Translations under genes and position numbers: made by a program | The notes under the pieces: model-generated | Told to the model about the DNA's origin: nothing | What the model saw: the letters and a program-made list of their open reading frames with translations, nothing else | Databases searched by the model: none | Assembly: GCF_001038505.1 (NCBI RefSeq) | Contig: NZ_LDPY01000001.1 | Location: 2,170,001 to 2,234,000, forward strand | From: Puniceibacterium sp. IMCC21224 | Lineage (GTDB): Bacteria > Pseudomonadota > Alphaproteobacteria > Rhodobacterales > Rhodobacteraceae | DNA: 64,000 nucleotides | Reading direction: 5' to 3' | Part shown: positions 9,061 through 16,616 of the stretch, one piece after another | Position numbering within the stretch: the first letter of the stretch is position 1 | How the letters are laid out: the number at the start of each line of letters is the position of its first letter

Positions 9061-9996
9061 ATGCGCAAGATCATCATCGACACTGATCCGGGGCAGGATG
9101 ACGCCGTTGCGATTCTACTCGCGCTTGCCTCACCGGACGAGCTTGAGGTGCTGGGGATCACCGCCGTCGCGGGCAATGTGCCGCTATCGTTGACGCAAAA
9201 GAACGCCCGCATCGTCTGTGAACTGGCCGGTCGGCCCGACGTGCCGGTTTTTGCCGGTTGCGACGCACCTATGGCACGCAAACTGGTGACGGCAGAGCAT
9301 GTGCATGGCAAAACAGGCCTGGACGGTCCGTCCCTGCCCGACCCCCAAATGCCGCTGCAAGACCAGCATGCCGCCGATTTCATCATCGACACCTTGCGCG
9401 CCGAACCATCGGGTAGCGTCACGCTTTGCCCGATTGGCCCGCTCACCAACATTGCCACAGCGCTGCAAAAAGCCCCGGATATTGTCGGACGGGTCCAAGA
9501 GATCGTCTTGATGGGCGGCGCCTATTTCGAGGTGGGGAACATCACTCCGACGGCAGAATTCAACATTTACGTCGACCCAGAAGCTGCTGATATTGTATTT
9601 AAATCAGGCATCCCCCTAGTGGTCATGCCATTGGACGTCACCCACAAGGCACTGGTCACGAATGCGCGCAATCAGGCTTTCCGGGCGCTGGGGAATGCAG
9701 CAGGTGTCGCTGTCGCACAGATGACCGACTTTTTCGAACGCTTTGACCGCGAGAAATACGGCTCGGACGGGGCGCCGCTGCATGACCCTTGTGTGACCGC
9801 GTATCTGTTGAAACCCGAGTTGTTTGGCGGGCGGAACGTCAATGTCGAGATTGAAGTGACATCCCCCCTGACCCTGGGCATGACGGTTGCGGATTGGTGG
9901 GGCGTGACCGACCGACCGCCCAACGCGTTTTTCATCCGGGATATCGATTCGGATGGGTTCTTTGCACTGTTGACCGAACGACTGGCGCGGCTGTGA
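9061..9996 (+). CDS. Nucleoside hydrolase (IU-NH family)
   Basis: The 311-residue product belongs to the inosine/uridine-preferring nucleoside hydrolase family, which cleaves the N-glycosidic bond of ribonucleosides for purine/pyrimidine salvage. The calcium-binding signature DTDPGQDDA is at residues 7-15, and PTAEFNIYVDPEAA in the middle is also typical. A C-terminal aspartate in LHDPCVTAYLL supplies the last metal ligand. The ATG at 9061 gives the conserved N-terminus immediately. Substrate preference cannot be read from the sequence. The gene overlaps the following GNAT gene by 4 bp and is transcribed away from zwf. Confidence 0.93.
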   Translation: MRKIIIDTDPGQDDAVAILLALASPDELEVLGITAVAGNVPLSLTQKNARIVCELAGRPDVPVFAGCDAPMARKLVTAEHVHGKTGLDGPSLPDPQMPLQDQHAADFIIDTLRAEPSGSVTLCPIGPLTNIATALQKAPDIVGRVQEIVLMGGAYFEVGNITPTAEFNIYVDPEAADIVFKSGIPLVVMPLDVTHKALVTNARNQAFRALGNAAGVAVAQMTDFFERFDREKYGSDGAPLHDPCVTAYLLKPELFGGRNVNVEIEVTSPLTLGMTVADWWGVTDRPPNAFFIRDIDSDGFFALLTERLARL

Positions 9997-10439
9997 AATC
10001 CCTGCACCTTGCCGATGCCGACGACACTGCGCGCCTGCTACCGCTGGTAGCGGCGCTGCATGCGGAACTGGGTTTTGGCACCGATGCCACACATCAGGAG
10101 GCGGCCCTGTCACCGCTGCTCCACGGCTCTCCTCATGGTGCCGTGTGGCTGGTCGGCCCCCGCCGCGCGCCGGTGGGGTATCTGGTGGTCAGTTTTGGCT
10201 GGTCGGTTGAATTCGGAGGCATGGATGCAATTGTCGACGAACTCTATATTCGTCCCGGTGTACGTGGCCGCGGCATGGGCGGCGAGGCGTTGAACGCTGT
10301 GGCGCAAGCGCTAAAGCAGACCGAAGTCCGCGCCCTGCACCTGGAAGTAAATCAACTCGACGACGCAGCGCTGCGTCTGTATACCCGTGCCGGTTTCAAG
10401 GCGCGGGACAATTACATTTATATGTCCCGCAAGTTGTGA
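9993..10439 (+). CDS. GNAT family N-acetyltransferase
   Basis: This 148-residue protein carries the GNAT acetyl-CoA binding motif A (VRGRGMGGEAL) preceded by the beta-strand VDELYIRPG. It ends with the typical LYTRAGFKARDNYIYM. The substrate is unknown. The start is a GTG within GTGA, overlapping the nucleoside hydrolase stop by 4 bp. An upstream in-frame ATG would lie deep in the preceding gene. The coupling suggests co-expression with nucleoside salvage, but no functional link can be deduced. Confidence 0.87.
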   Translation: MKSLHLADADDTARLLPLVAALHAELGFGTDATHQEAALSPLLHGSPHGAVWLVGPRRAPVGYLVVSFGWSVEFGGMDAIVDELYIRPGVRGRGMGGEALNAVAQALKQTEVRALHLEVNQLDDAALRLYTRAGFKARDNYIYMSRKL

Positions 10440-10600
10440 CGACGCGGCTTGGGCGCTATCGGCCTTCGATACCTGGTACGAACTGGTGATCCAGATCTGG
10501 CAGCGTTAGTGTCTGCCCCGCGATTGCTGTATCCTATCCCATTCAATGCGCTTTGCCGGCACTGCCACGTTCAAGAACGAGCTGGCCGGTACCGCACCGA

Positions 10601-10650
10601 AAAGGTTTTAGAAAACCTTTGGCCAAGACCGTTCTGAAAAGCCTTGGCCA
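10601..10650. terminator. Two adjacent hairpins between convergent genes
   Basis: Two inverted repeats lie between the convergent GNAT and aldolase genes. The first is AAAGGTTTT at 10601-10609 with AAAACCTTT at 10612-10620. The second is TGGCCAAG at 10620-10627 with CTTGGCCA at 10643-10650. Neither is followed by a long T-run, so they may act as weak or Rho-assisted ends for both genes. The rest of the 260-bp gap shows no gene. Confidence 0.4.
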
Positions 10651-10698
10651 CTGATATCCTAGGGATAATAATCGCGACCAATCCCAAGGGTTTAGACG

Positions 10699-11601
10699 TT
10701 AAAGCGACGCCTGATAGATCTTGTCGATATTCGCTCCGAGGGCATCGTTGAAATCCGCATCGGATTGCTTTTTGCTCAGCCCCTCGGTTAATGCGCGCGA
10801 GAAACTTGCAATCATCTTGCCGTTTGTCGCCAGCTTTGCACAGGCGTCGTCGGTGGAATATCCGCCAGACAATGCCACAACACGCAGCACACGTGGATGG
10901 TCAGCCAGCACATCATAGATATTGGCCTGTGTCGGGATCGTCAGCTTCAGCATCACGTTCTGGCTTGCGTCCAATGCGCCGAGATGCTTGAGGATCGCGT
11001 CGCACAACAGCGTTTCCGCCTCGGCCTTGGTCTTGGAATGAATGTTGACTTCGGGCTCGATGATCGGAACCAGGCCCGCACCGACAACAACGCGCGCGAC
11101 GTCGAACTGTTGCGCCACAACCGCCTCGATCCCAGCCGCGTCTGCCTCTTGAATGACCGAGCGTTCCTTGGTTCCGAAGATACCAAAGCCCACGGCATCC
11201 GCCAGCAGCGCCTCAAGATCCGGCATCGGCTTCATCAACTGCACGCCCTGCGCTTCGTCTTCCAACCCTTTGTCTATCTTGAGGAATGGGACGATTCCGC
11301 GATCTTCCCACAGCAGTTGCGCCACCGGCTTGCCGTTGATCGAACCGCGCATCGTGCGTTCAAACAGGATCGCTCCCAAAACTTTGGCGCTGGTAAAGTC
11401 GCGCGCCATGATGATGCGGCTGCGCATCAGATGAATCTCGTTGAACATCGCCTCGTCACCGGAATATTCATCCGCTTCGACGCCATAGAGTTTCAGCGCC
11501 TTTGGGGTCGATCCGCCGCTCTGATCAAGCGCGGCGATAAAGCCCTTGCCGGTTGTCATCCGCTCTGCTTGTTCCTGAAAAGTCGCTGTCTTCTGTGCCA
11601 T
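10699..11601 (-). CDS. fda: Fructose-bisphosphate aldolase, class I
   Basis: This 300-residue class I aldolase cleaves fructose 1,6-bisphosphate into dihydroxyacetone phosphate and glyceraldehyde 3-phosphate through a lysine Schiff base. The family pattern is clear: GFIAALDQSGGSTPKAL near the start, the lysine-bearing FLKIDKGLED in the middle, and LSGGYSTDDACAKL with SFSRALTEGL near the end. I prefer the ATG at 11601 over the in-frame ATG at 11625, because it gives the usual length and places a GAGGGG stretch upstream. Spacing is somewhat long, so the start is not certain. A TTAGCGCTAA palindrome lies about 83-92 bp upstream. Confidence 0.93.
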   Translation of the reverse strand: MAQKTATFQEQAERMTTGKGFIAALDQSGGSTPKALKLYGVEADEYSGDEAMFNEIHLMRSRIIMARDFTSAKVLGAILFERTMRGSINGKPVAQLLWEDRGIVPFLKIDKGLEDEAQGVQLMKPMPDLEALLADAVGFGIFGTKERSVIQEADAAGIEAVVAQQFDVARVVVGAGLVPIIEPEVNIHSKTKAEAETLLCDAILKHLGALDASQNVMLKLTIPTQANIYDVLADHPRVLRVVALSGGYSTDDACAKLATNGKMIASFSRALTEGLSKKQSDADFNDALGANIDKIYQASL

Positions 11602-11683
11602 GGCTTTGAAATTCCCCTCGTTCAACGATGTTTCGCAGGGTTTAGGCCAAGTCGCGTCACGATGGTAGATGCTCTGACAAGGT

Positions 11684-11693
11684 TTAGCGCTAA
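11684..11693. promoter_or_regulatory. Palindromic operator upstream of aldolase gene
   Basis: TTAGCGCTAA here is identical to the core of the palindrome upstream of zwf (8746-8759). It lies 83-92 bp before the chosen aldolase start. Two copies before two sugar-phosphate genes suggest a shared regulator, probably LacI-type. The region also adjoins the 3' end of the P450 gene, which it is unlikely to regulate. Confidence 0.5.
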
Positions 11694-11721
11694 CTGTTTG
11701 AAATTACCGACTTCACCCAGC

Positions 11722-13080
11722 TCATCGACGGGTTACACGCAGAAAAATGCCGTTGCGCGACCGCACCGTCAGATGCGCCACGGGTTCTGGTGTGCGGTTC
11801 TCGACCAGGTCCACCCGTAGATCCCGCAACAGCAGCGACAGCAGCAATGGCCCCTCGACCATGGCAAATCCCGCCCCGGTACAGACCCGCGCCCCGGCAG
11901 AGAATGGAATAAAGGCGTCGCGGGCGCAGGTCCGGCCATTTTCGGTGCCCCAGCGTGCCGGATCAAAATCGTCGGGTCTGTCCCACAGACGCTCGTGACG
12001 ATGCAGGTGCCAGGGGCTCAGCACCATTTGGGCGCCTTTGGCAATGTTGCGGTCACGGAACTGCTCCGGGCAGCGGTTTTCACGCACCATCATCGGCACA
12101 GGCGGATACAGCCGCAAGGTTTCACGAAAGACATCACGGCTGATCTTCAAACGCCCGGCCTCGGCGAAATCGCCGGTTCCCAGTGCCTGCGCCTCGTCCG
12201 CCACCTTGTCCTGCCAGTCGGGGAACAACGCCAGCAGATAGAGCGCCCAGGACAACGCGCTGGCGCTGGTCTCGTGACCGGCAAGAAAGAAGATCGCCAC
12301 CTGATCCACCATTTCTTGGGTCGAGAAGGTTTCGTTCGTCAGGGGATCACGTGTGGTCATGATTTTGGTCGCCAGATCATCGGGGGCAGTCCCCGCAGCG
12401 ATCTCGGCCTGACGGGCGGTCGTCAGCCCAGTGATCAACCCCCGGATTCGCGCCGCCGCCGCCCGTGTGTCGCGACGAAAAAACCGCGGCATCCAGCGTG
12501 GCAGCGGTACAAAAGCCGCAAGATTGAGGATGGGTTGCGTTCGTTGGTAGGCGCGAAATTCCTGAAACACCGCCTGCGCGACCTCATCCTCGATAGGTAA
12601 TGAGAATAGCGTGCGAAAAATGACGTCCGCCGCCGCGTGACTGGTAATCTCTTCAATCTCGACCACCTGCCCCGCCTGTCGCGCCAGCCGCGTACGCGCC
12701 GCCTCGGCCGCGGCCCACATCGCGGGGTAGGTATCGCGCAGCCTGCCCCCCTCAAAGGCCGGGTCGATGATGCGCCGCTGACGTTCCCATTGCGCCCCAT
12801 TCGTCAGGAACACCGACTCGCCCAGCAAGGGTCGCAAGCCTTCGCTGATGCGATCGGATTTCGGGAAATCCTGTGGCCTCTCCTTTAGTACCAGGCGAAC
12901 CAGATCCGGTTGATTCAGCAGATAGGACCGAAAGAAAGGCGTGCGGAATTCGGCCATCCAGGCACGGTAGAGCCTTGCGGGCTGCGCCGACAGGATATCG
13001 GCCCGAAACAACTGCATATAGCGCCAGAGAGACACGCGATCAGGCCGGGTCTTTGGCTTGGGCGGTTTGGGTGGGGTCAT
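11722..13080 (-). CDS. Cytochrome P450
   Basis: This encodes a 452-residue soluble P450 monooxygenase. The I-helix oxygen-binding motif AGHETS is at residues 267-272, the ExxR pair is Glu320/Arg323 (ETLR), and the haem-thiolate loop FSAGARVCTG puts the axial cysteine at residue 400. There is no N-terminal membrane anchor; the N-terminus is proline/lysine-rich (PPKPPKPK). The substrate is not evident and no dedicated ferredoxin or reductase gene is nearby. Its start codon overlaps the stop of the upstream membrane hydrolase gene by 4 bp, so the two are co-translated. Lipid or fatty-acyl substrates would be a reasonable guess but are unproven. Confidence 0.93.
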   Translation of the reverse strand: MTPPKPPKPKTRPDRVSLWRYMQLFRADILSAQPARLYRAWMAEFRTPFFRSYLLNQPDLVRLVLKERPQDFPKSDRISEGLRPLLGESVFLTNGAQWERQRRIIDPAFEGGRLRDTYPAMWAAAEAARTRLARQAGQVVEIEEITSHAAADVIFRTLFSLPIEDEVAQAVFQEFRAYQRTQPILNLAAFVPLPRWMPRFFRRDTRAAAARIRGLITGLTTARQAEIAAGTAPDDLATKIMTTRDPLTNETFSTQEMVDQVAIFFLAGHETSASALSWALYLLALFPDWQDKVADEAQALGTGDFAEAGRLKISRDVFRETLRLYPPVPMMVRENRCPEQFRDRNIAKGAQMVLSPWHLHRHERLWDRPDDFDPARWGTENGRTCARDAFIPFSAGARVCTGAGFAMVEGPLLLSLLLRDLRVDLVENRTPEPVAHLTVRSRNGIFLRVTRR

Positions 13081-14309
13081 GCGGCCCTTGATGTGTATTT
13101 CGAAACCGCCACATCGATCCGACTGGCCGAGGGCGGGCGCCCGGCATAGCGCGCACCCAAAGTCACCGGGCCAGCGGTAATACGGAAATAATCATAGTCC
13201 AGCGGTTGATCAAAGGCGCAAAGATACTGAAAGTGCAGACGAAAGAACTTCCAGCGCAATGTTTTCCAACGCTCAGGGCTGAGTGACTTTGTGAACTGCG
13301 CCGAAAACACCAATGGCCAGAGTTTGCCCTCAGGCGCCACACCGGACACCGCAACCGGATCGCACAGCGCAAAGGCGCAGCCATCACCGGGGGCAGTGAC
13401 GTCAACCCAGGTCAGCTCTTTGCGTGCAGCAAGGTCGTGCAAATCCGCCCGCAGGCGATCGGCCTTCGGCAGAAACGACAGCATCGGAACCACCTGCCCA
13501 AGGCTCAGAAACGACAGTGCCGGGCCGTTCGCAGGCGCCCGCCCCTGCCGGATCAGGTCGGCCAATATCGACACCGCCAAATGCGCACCCGAGGAATGGC
13601 CGATCACCAGCACTTCATCGACCGGGCTGCGCAACGCGTCGGCGATGATCTCGGTAAACTCTGCCATCCGCGCTTCGAGTTCGGGCGGATTGGCACCGTT
13701 CCAGCGTGCGGAATACGCGTAATCATGCATCAGGTAGTAGGCAAAAATCTTGCCATCTTTCTGTTTAAACCAACGCAGCACCGCCACCGCCACGCCGATC
13801 CAGCCGACCAGGCCAAGGACCGTTGCAACTGAGCCCAACAACGGAGCAAGCAGCGCGGTCACCAGCCCAAACATCGCCCACCCCAACCCCAGCGCAATCA
13901 GCGCCTGGACCAGCAGCATACCCACAGGATAGAGCGCCGCGATCACCGGCCCCTTGCGCAGCCGCATCAACCGCCGCAACGTGCCCGAGCCGATGTAGAT
14001 CCAGGCGGTCCGGATCAATTGCAGGTAAGTTGCGGGAATGGTGTTCGACATGCTGGAGCGAACGATGTCGGACCAGACCAGCACTTCGACCTCGGTCTCG
14101 ACCTCAACGCCATCCATCTGTGCAGTGACCTGCCAGCCATAGTGGCCCTTGCTGGTCTTGGGGCTAAGCGACAGCGCGTAGTCCGAAATTGCCGCCTGAT
14201 CCGCGCCCTCTTTTCGGTAAAGCTCGCGGTATCGCCGGGGATGAATCGGGTCATAGCCCGGGATGTAAAACACCCGGCGCGTACGCACATCCTGACGCGT
14301 TTGCGGCAT
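13077..14309 (-). CDS. Membrane-embedded alpha/beta-hydrolase-like protein
   Basis: I do not recognise a named family. The 410-residue product begins RRVFYIPGYDPIHPRRYREL, which resembles the first strand and oxyanion loop of an alpha/beta hydrolase. Two hydrophobic hairpin segments follow (about residues 121-150 and 151-180), then a nucleophile-elbow-like VIGHSSGAH with Ser239. The hydrolase fold thus appears split by a membrane insert. The start at 14309 is supported by GGAGGG 6-10 nt upstream; an upstream in-frame ATG at 14432 would add a low-complexity leader. It is coupled to the downstream P450 by a 4-bp overlap, suggesting a two-step modification of one hydrophobic substrate. Confidence 0.6.
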   Translation of the reverse strand: MPQTRQDVRTRRVFYIPGYDPIHPRRYRELYRKEGADQAAISDYALSLSPKTSKGHYGWQVTAQMDGVEVETEVEVLVWSDIVRSSMSNTIPATYLQLIRTAWIYIGSGTLRRLMRLRKGPVIAALYPVGMLLVQALIALGLGWAMFGLVTALLAPLLGSVATVLGLVGWIGVAVAVLRWFKQKDGKIFAYYLMHDYAYSARWNGANPPELEARMAEFTEIIADALRSPVDEVLVIGHSSGAHLAVSILADLIRQGRAPANGPALSFLSLGQVVPMLSFLPKADRLRADLHDLAARKELTWVDVTAPGDGCAFALCDPVAVSGVAPEGKLWPLVFSAQFTKSLSPERWKTLRWKFFRLHFQYLCAFDQPLDYDYFRITAGPVTLGARYAGRPPSASRIDVAVSKYTSRAA

Positions 14310-14734
14310 ATCTCGCCCTCCTGCCTTGGCGCCCAGACTACGCGGTGTCTTTGACGGGAGTAAGGAAAAACGATGACGCAGCAGCGATTGCCCCCCTTCC
14401 GGCTGCGACACGCAGTTGCGGCTGTGTTGCAAAGCCCAAGTGGGGGCGTTGAGGTCGCCGCAGCGAAATTCCTAGGTGAACAGCGCCCGGAGTAGGTATT
14501 GAGTACATCTGTCATTGATCTGCAACTTTGAAGGAACACTTAGTGGGTACGCCCCGTCCAGTTACCCCCACTATACCCGACCGAAGACCTGGTTGGTCCC
14601 GAAAGCACGTCCGACCAAACCGAATGCATCAGGCATGGGGCACGTTCCTGATTTCAAACCGGGCCAAGACCGCCTCTTGCCTCCCACCTGTCCCACCGCC
14701 TAAACCCCCTTTCAAGCAATCCGGAGGATACTCC
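14310..14734. other. Intergenic region, possible IS6-type end
   Basis: This divergent intergenic region separates the hydrolase from the acyltransferase gene. At about 14421-14434, GGCTGTGTTGCAAA matches 12 of 14 positions of the IS26 terminal repeat (GGCACTGTTGCAAA). No transposase follows and no matching second end is seen. It may be a solo remnant or chance. No other gene-like structure is supported here. Confidence 0.25.
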
Positions 14735-15661
14735 TTGACCCGCAGCCTACCTGACAAACTTGTCACCGGCAGCCTGACCGACCGGATGGTGGACGCTGGT
14801 CTGCGCGGGCTGATAAGATTGGCGCTGCTCTTGCCGCTCCGACTGCGGCTGTGGCTGATGGGGCGGCTGGTGGCGCGGTTGGTCGCGCCCTTGACGGGAT
14901 ATCGGCAACGCGCTCTCGACAACCTCAGCCATATCTGGCCCGACATGCCCACGGCCGAAAAGACCCGCATCGCAAATGCCGTGGCCGACAATGCCGGCCG
15001 CACGATGATCGAGAATTACGACACCGACGGGTTGCGCGACCGCATGGCAACCGCGCAGGTCACCGGACCCGGACTGGCCGCGATTCAAAAGGCTCGCGCG
15101 AACGGCACTCCGGTGCTGTTTGTCACCGGTCATTACGGCAATTTCGAAGCACCGCGCGCAGCACTTGTAGCCCGTGGCTACCAGATCGGCGGGCTCTACC
15201 GGCCAATGTCCAACCCGTTTTTCAACGCTCACTATGCGCAGAACATGCATGCGCTTTCCGGCCCGGTGTTCGAGCAGGGGCGGCGCGGAACGATGGGGCT
15301 GCTGCGTCATATCAAAGAGGGCGGCATGGGCGTACTGCTGTTCGACGTTTACGACAGCGCCGGGCAGATCTTTGATTTTATGGGAAAACCTGCGCCGACT
15401 CTGACATCAGCTGCGGATATCGCACTGCGCACCGGGGCGCTCATGGTGCCATTTTTTGGTATCCGCCAGCCCGACGGCATCAGCTTTGAGGCGGTGTTTG
15501 ACGCGCCGATCCCGCATGGTGATCCGGTCGAGATGATGAAGGCTGCGTCAGCTGCGCTTGAGCAGCGCATTCGCGCCGATCCCGGGCAATGGTTCTGGAT
15601 CCACCGCCGCTGGAAACCGAAACGTCAACGCAAACGCGCCGCCGCCAGAATGGCACCATGA
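14735..15661 (+). CDS. Lauroyl/myristoyl-type lipid A acyltransferase (LpxL/HtrB family)
   Basis: This 308-residue inner-membrane-associated acyltransferase belongs to the LpxL/LpxM (HtrB) family that adds secondary acyl chains to lipid A or related lipids. The catalytic HX4E motif appears as GHYGNFE in the middle. Near the N-terminus is a hydrophobic, arginine-rich stretch (LLPLRLRLWLMG), and GQWFWIHRRWK, typical of the family, is near the C-terminus. The start is a TTG with a strong GGAGG seven nt upstream; the in-frame ATG at 14528 would add a poorly conserved leader. The last 37 bp overlap the convergent DUF1223 gene. Confidence 0.87.
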   Translation: MTRSLPDKLVTGSLTDRMVDAGLRGLIRLALLLPLRLRLWLMGRLVARLVAPLTGYRQRALDNLSHIWPDMPTAEKTRIANAVADNAGRTMIENYDTDGLRDRMATAQVTGPGLAAIQKARANGTPVLFVTGHYGNFEAPRAALVARGYQIGGLYRPMSNPFFNAHYAQNMHALSGPVFEQGRRGTMGLLRHIKEGGMGVLLFDVYDSAGQIFDFMGKPAPTLTSAADIALRTGALMVPFFGIRQPDGISFEAVFDAPIPHGDPVEMMKAASAALEQRIRADPGQWFWIHRRWKPKRQRKRAAARMAP

Positions 15662-16332
15662 TCCGGGCGTTGCACCAGCACAACAACCGGTCCTGCCTCG
15701 CCAAGTGCGACGCTCTTGTCATACGTGCCCTGACCGTTCCAGGTTCCAACCACATCCCAATCTGACACAATTGAGGTATAGGTGATTGTCTTGCCCGCAT
15801 TCTCGCCCCGTCCGACCTGTACCGTCGCACTGGGAAGATATCGGACCAGCTGAATTTCGGTCGGTCCAACCGATTTCGGCGCATCGGCGCGGATGCTTAG
15901 CCCGGAACCATTGCGCGCGAGGGTGAGATGCACTTTTTGACGACGCGATTTATGCGCTTTGATGACCTCGGCCACGTCCATCGACCGATTACCGACAACG
16001 TTGCTCTTGCCATTGATAACCATCTGCGGGGTATAGATCGACCGGCTGTGCATCGCCCGGGCATAGCCGCGCTGACGTTTGGTGAACATTGCCTTGGCAA
16101 ATTCATCCTTCCAGCCCAGATAATCCCAATAATCTACGTGCAGGGCCAACGTGATCACGTCGTCCCGCTCGGACAGTCGTGCAAGCAGCGCGTCGGCCGA
16201 CGGACAGGACGAACACCCCTGCGACGTATAGAGTTCGACAACCACCGGGCTTTGTTGCGCCTGCACAGCGCCTCCGCAAACCGCCCAAAGAGCGATGAAT
16301 ATAACGGCAAAGCTGCGCATCCGGTGTCCCAT
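15625..16332 (-). CDS. DUF1223 thioredoxin-like secreted protein
   Basis: This 235-residue protein has an N-terminal signal peptide (about residues 1-26, ending AVQAQQ) and a DUF1223 domain. The domain begins VVELYTSQGCSSCPSADALL, which carries a CxxC pair, and continues with HVDYWDYLGWKDEFA. The family adopts a thioredoxin-like fold and its redox partner is unknown. The start could be 16332 or the ATG at 16320; both keep the signal peptide. The C-terminal 37 bp overlap the convergent acyltransferase gene, a tail-to-tail arrangement with no room for an intergenic terminator. Confidence 0.85.
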   Translation of the reverse strand: MGHRMRSFAVIFIALWAVCGGAVQAQQSPVVVELYTSQGCSSCPSADALLARLSERDDVITLALHVDYWDYLGWKDEFAKAMFTKRQRGYARAMHSRSIYTPQMVINGKSNVVGNRSMDVAEVIKAHKSRRQKVHLTLARNGSGLSIRADAPKSVGPTEIQLVRYLPSATVQVGRGENAGKTITYTSIVSDWDVVGTWNGQGTYDKSVALGEAGPVVVLVQRPDHGAILAAARLR

Positions 16333-16505
16333 CCCGATTATCCCCTGCCAAAACCCGTATCGCCATGGCGCTGTAATAACCAATCAAGGTTTTGCGAGAG
16401 ATCGTGAGACGACCGGAATGCCACACACCTGTGATCGCCCATCCCATCCTGCCCATCTGCCCACTTGCCTGCACCAAGTTCCGCCGAGCTGTGCCCTACC
16501 CCACA

Positions 16506-16525
16506 TTGTGTACCAAGGTATACAA
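16506..16525. promoter_or_regulatory. Imperfect 20-bp palindrome upstream of acnA
   Basis: TTGTGTACCAAGGTATACAA is an inverted repeat with a single mismatched pair, about 91-110 bp upstream of the acnA start. Half-sites of the TTGTATAC type are common for GntR-family repressors. It is a plausible operator for acnA, with no known regulator identified here. Confidence 0.45.
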
Positions 16526-16616
16526 ATTTGCGCGACCCCCCTTGATCGGTGGGCAGACATGATGCAGATAGCACCTGAACGTCCAAGCTTCACAACTCTT
16601 CCGAGGAAGGATCCCC

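Noticed and set aside
14421..14434. Intact IS6-family element
   Set aside because: Only one end-like sequence (12 of 14 positions) occurs, with no transposase and no second end; kept only as a low-confidence note.
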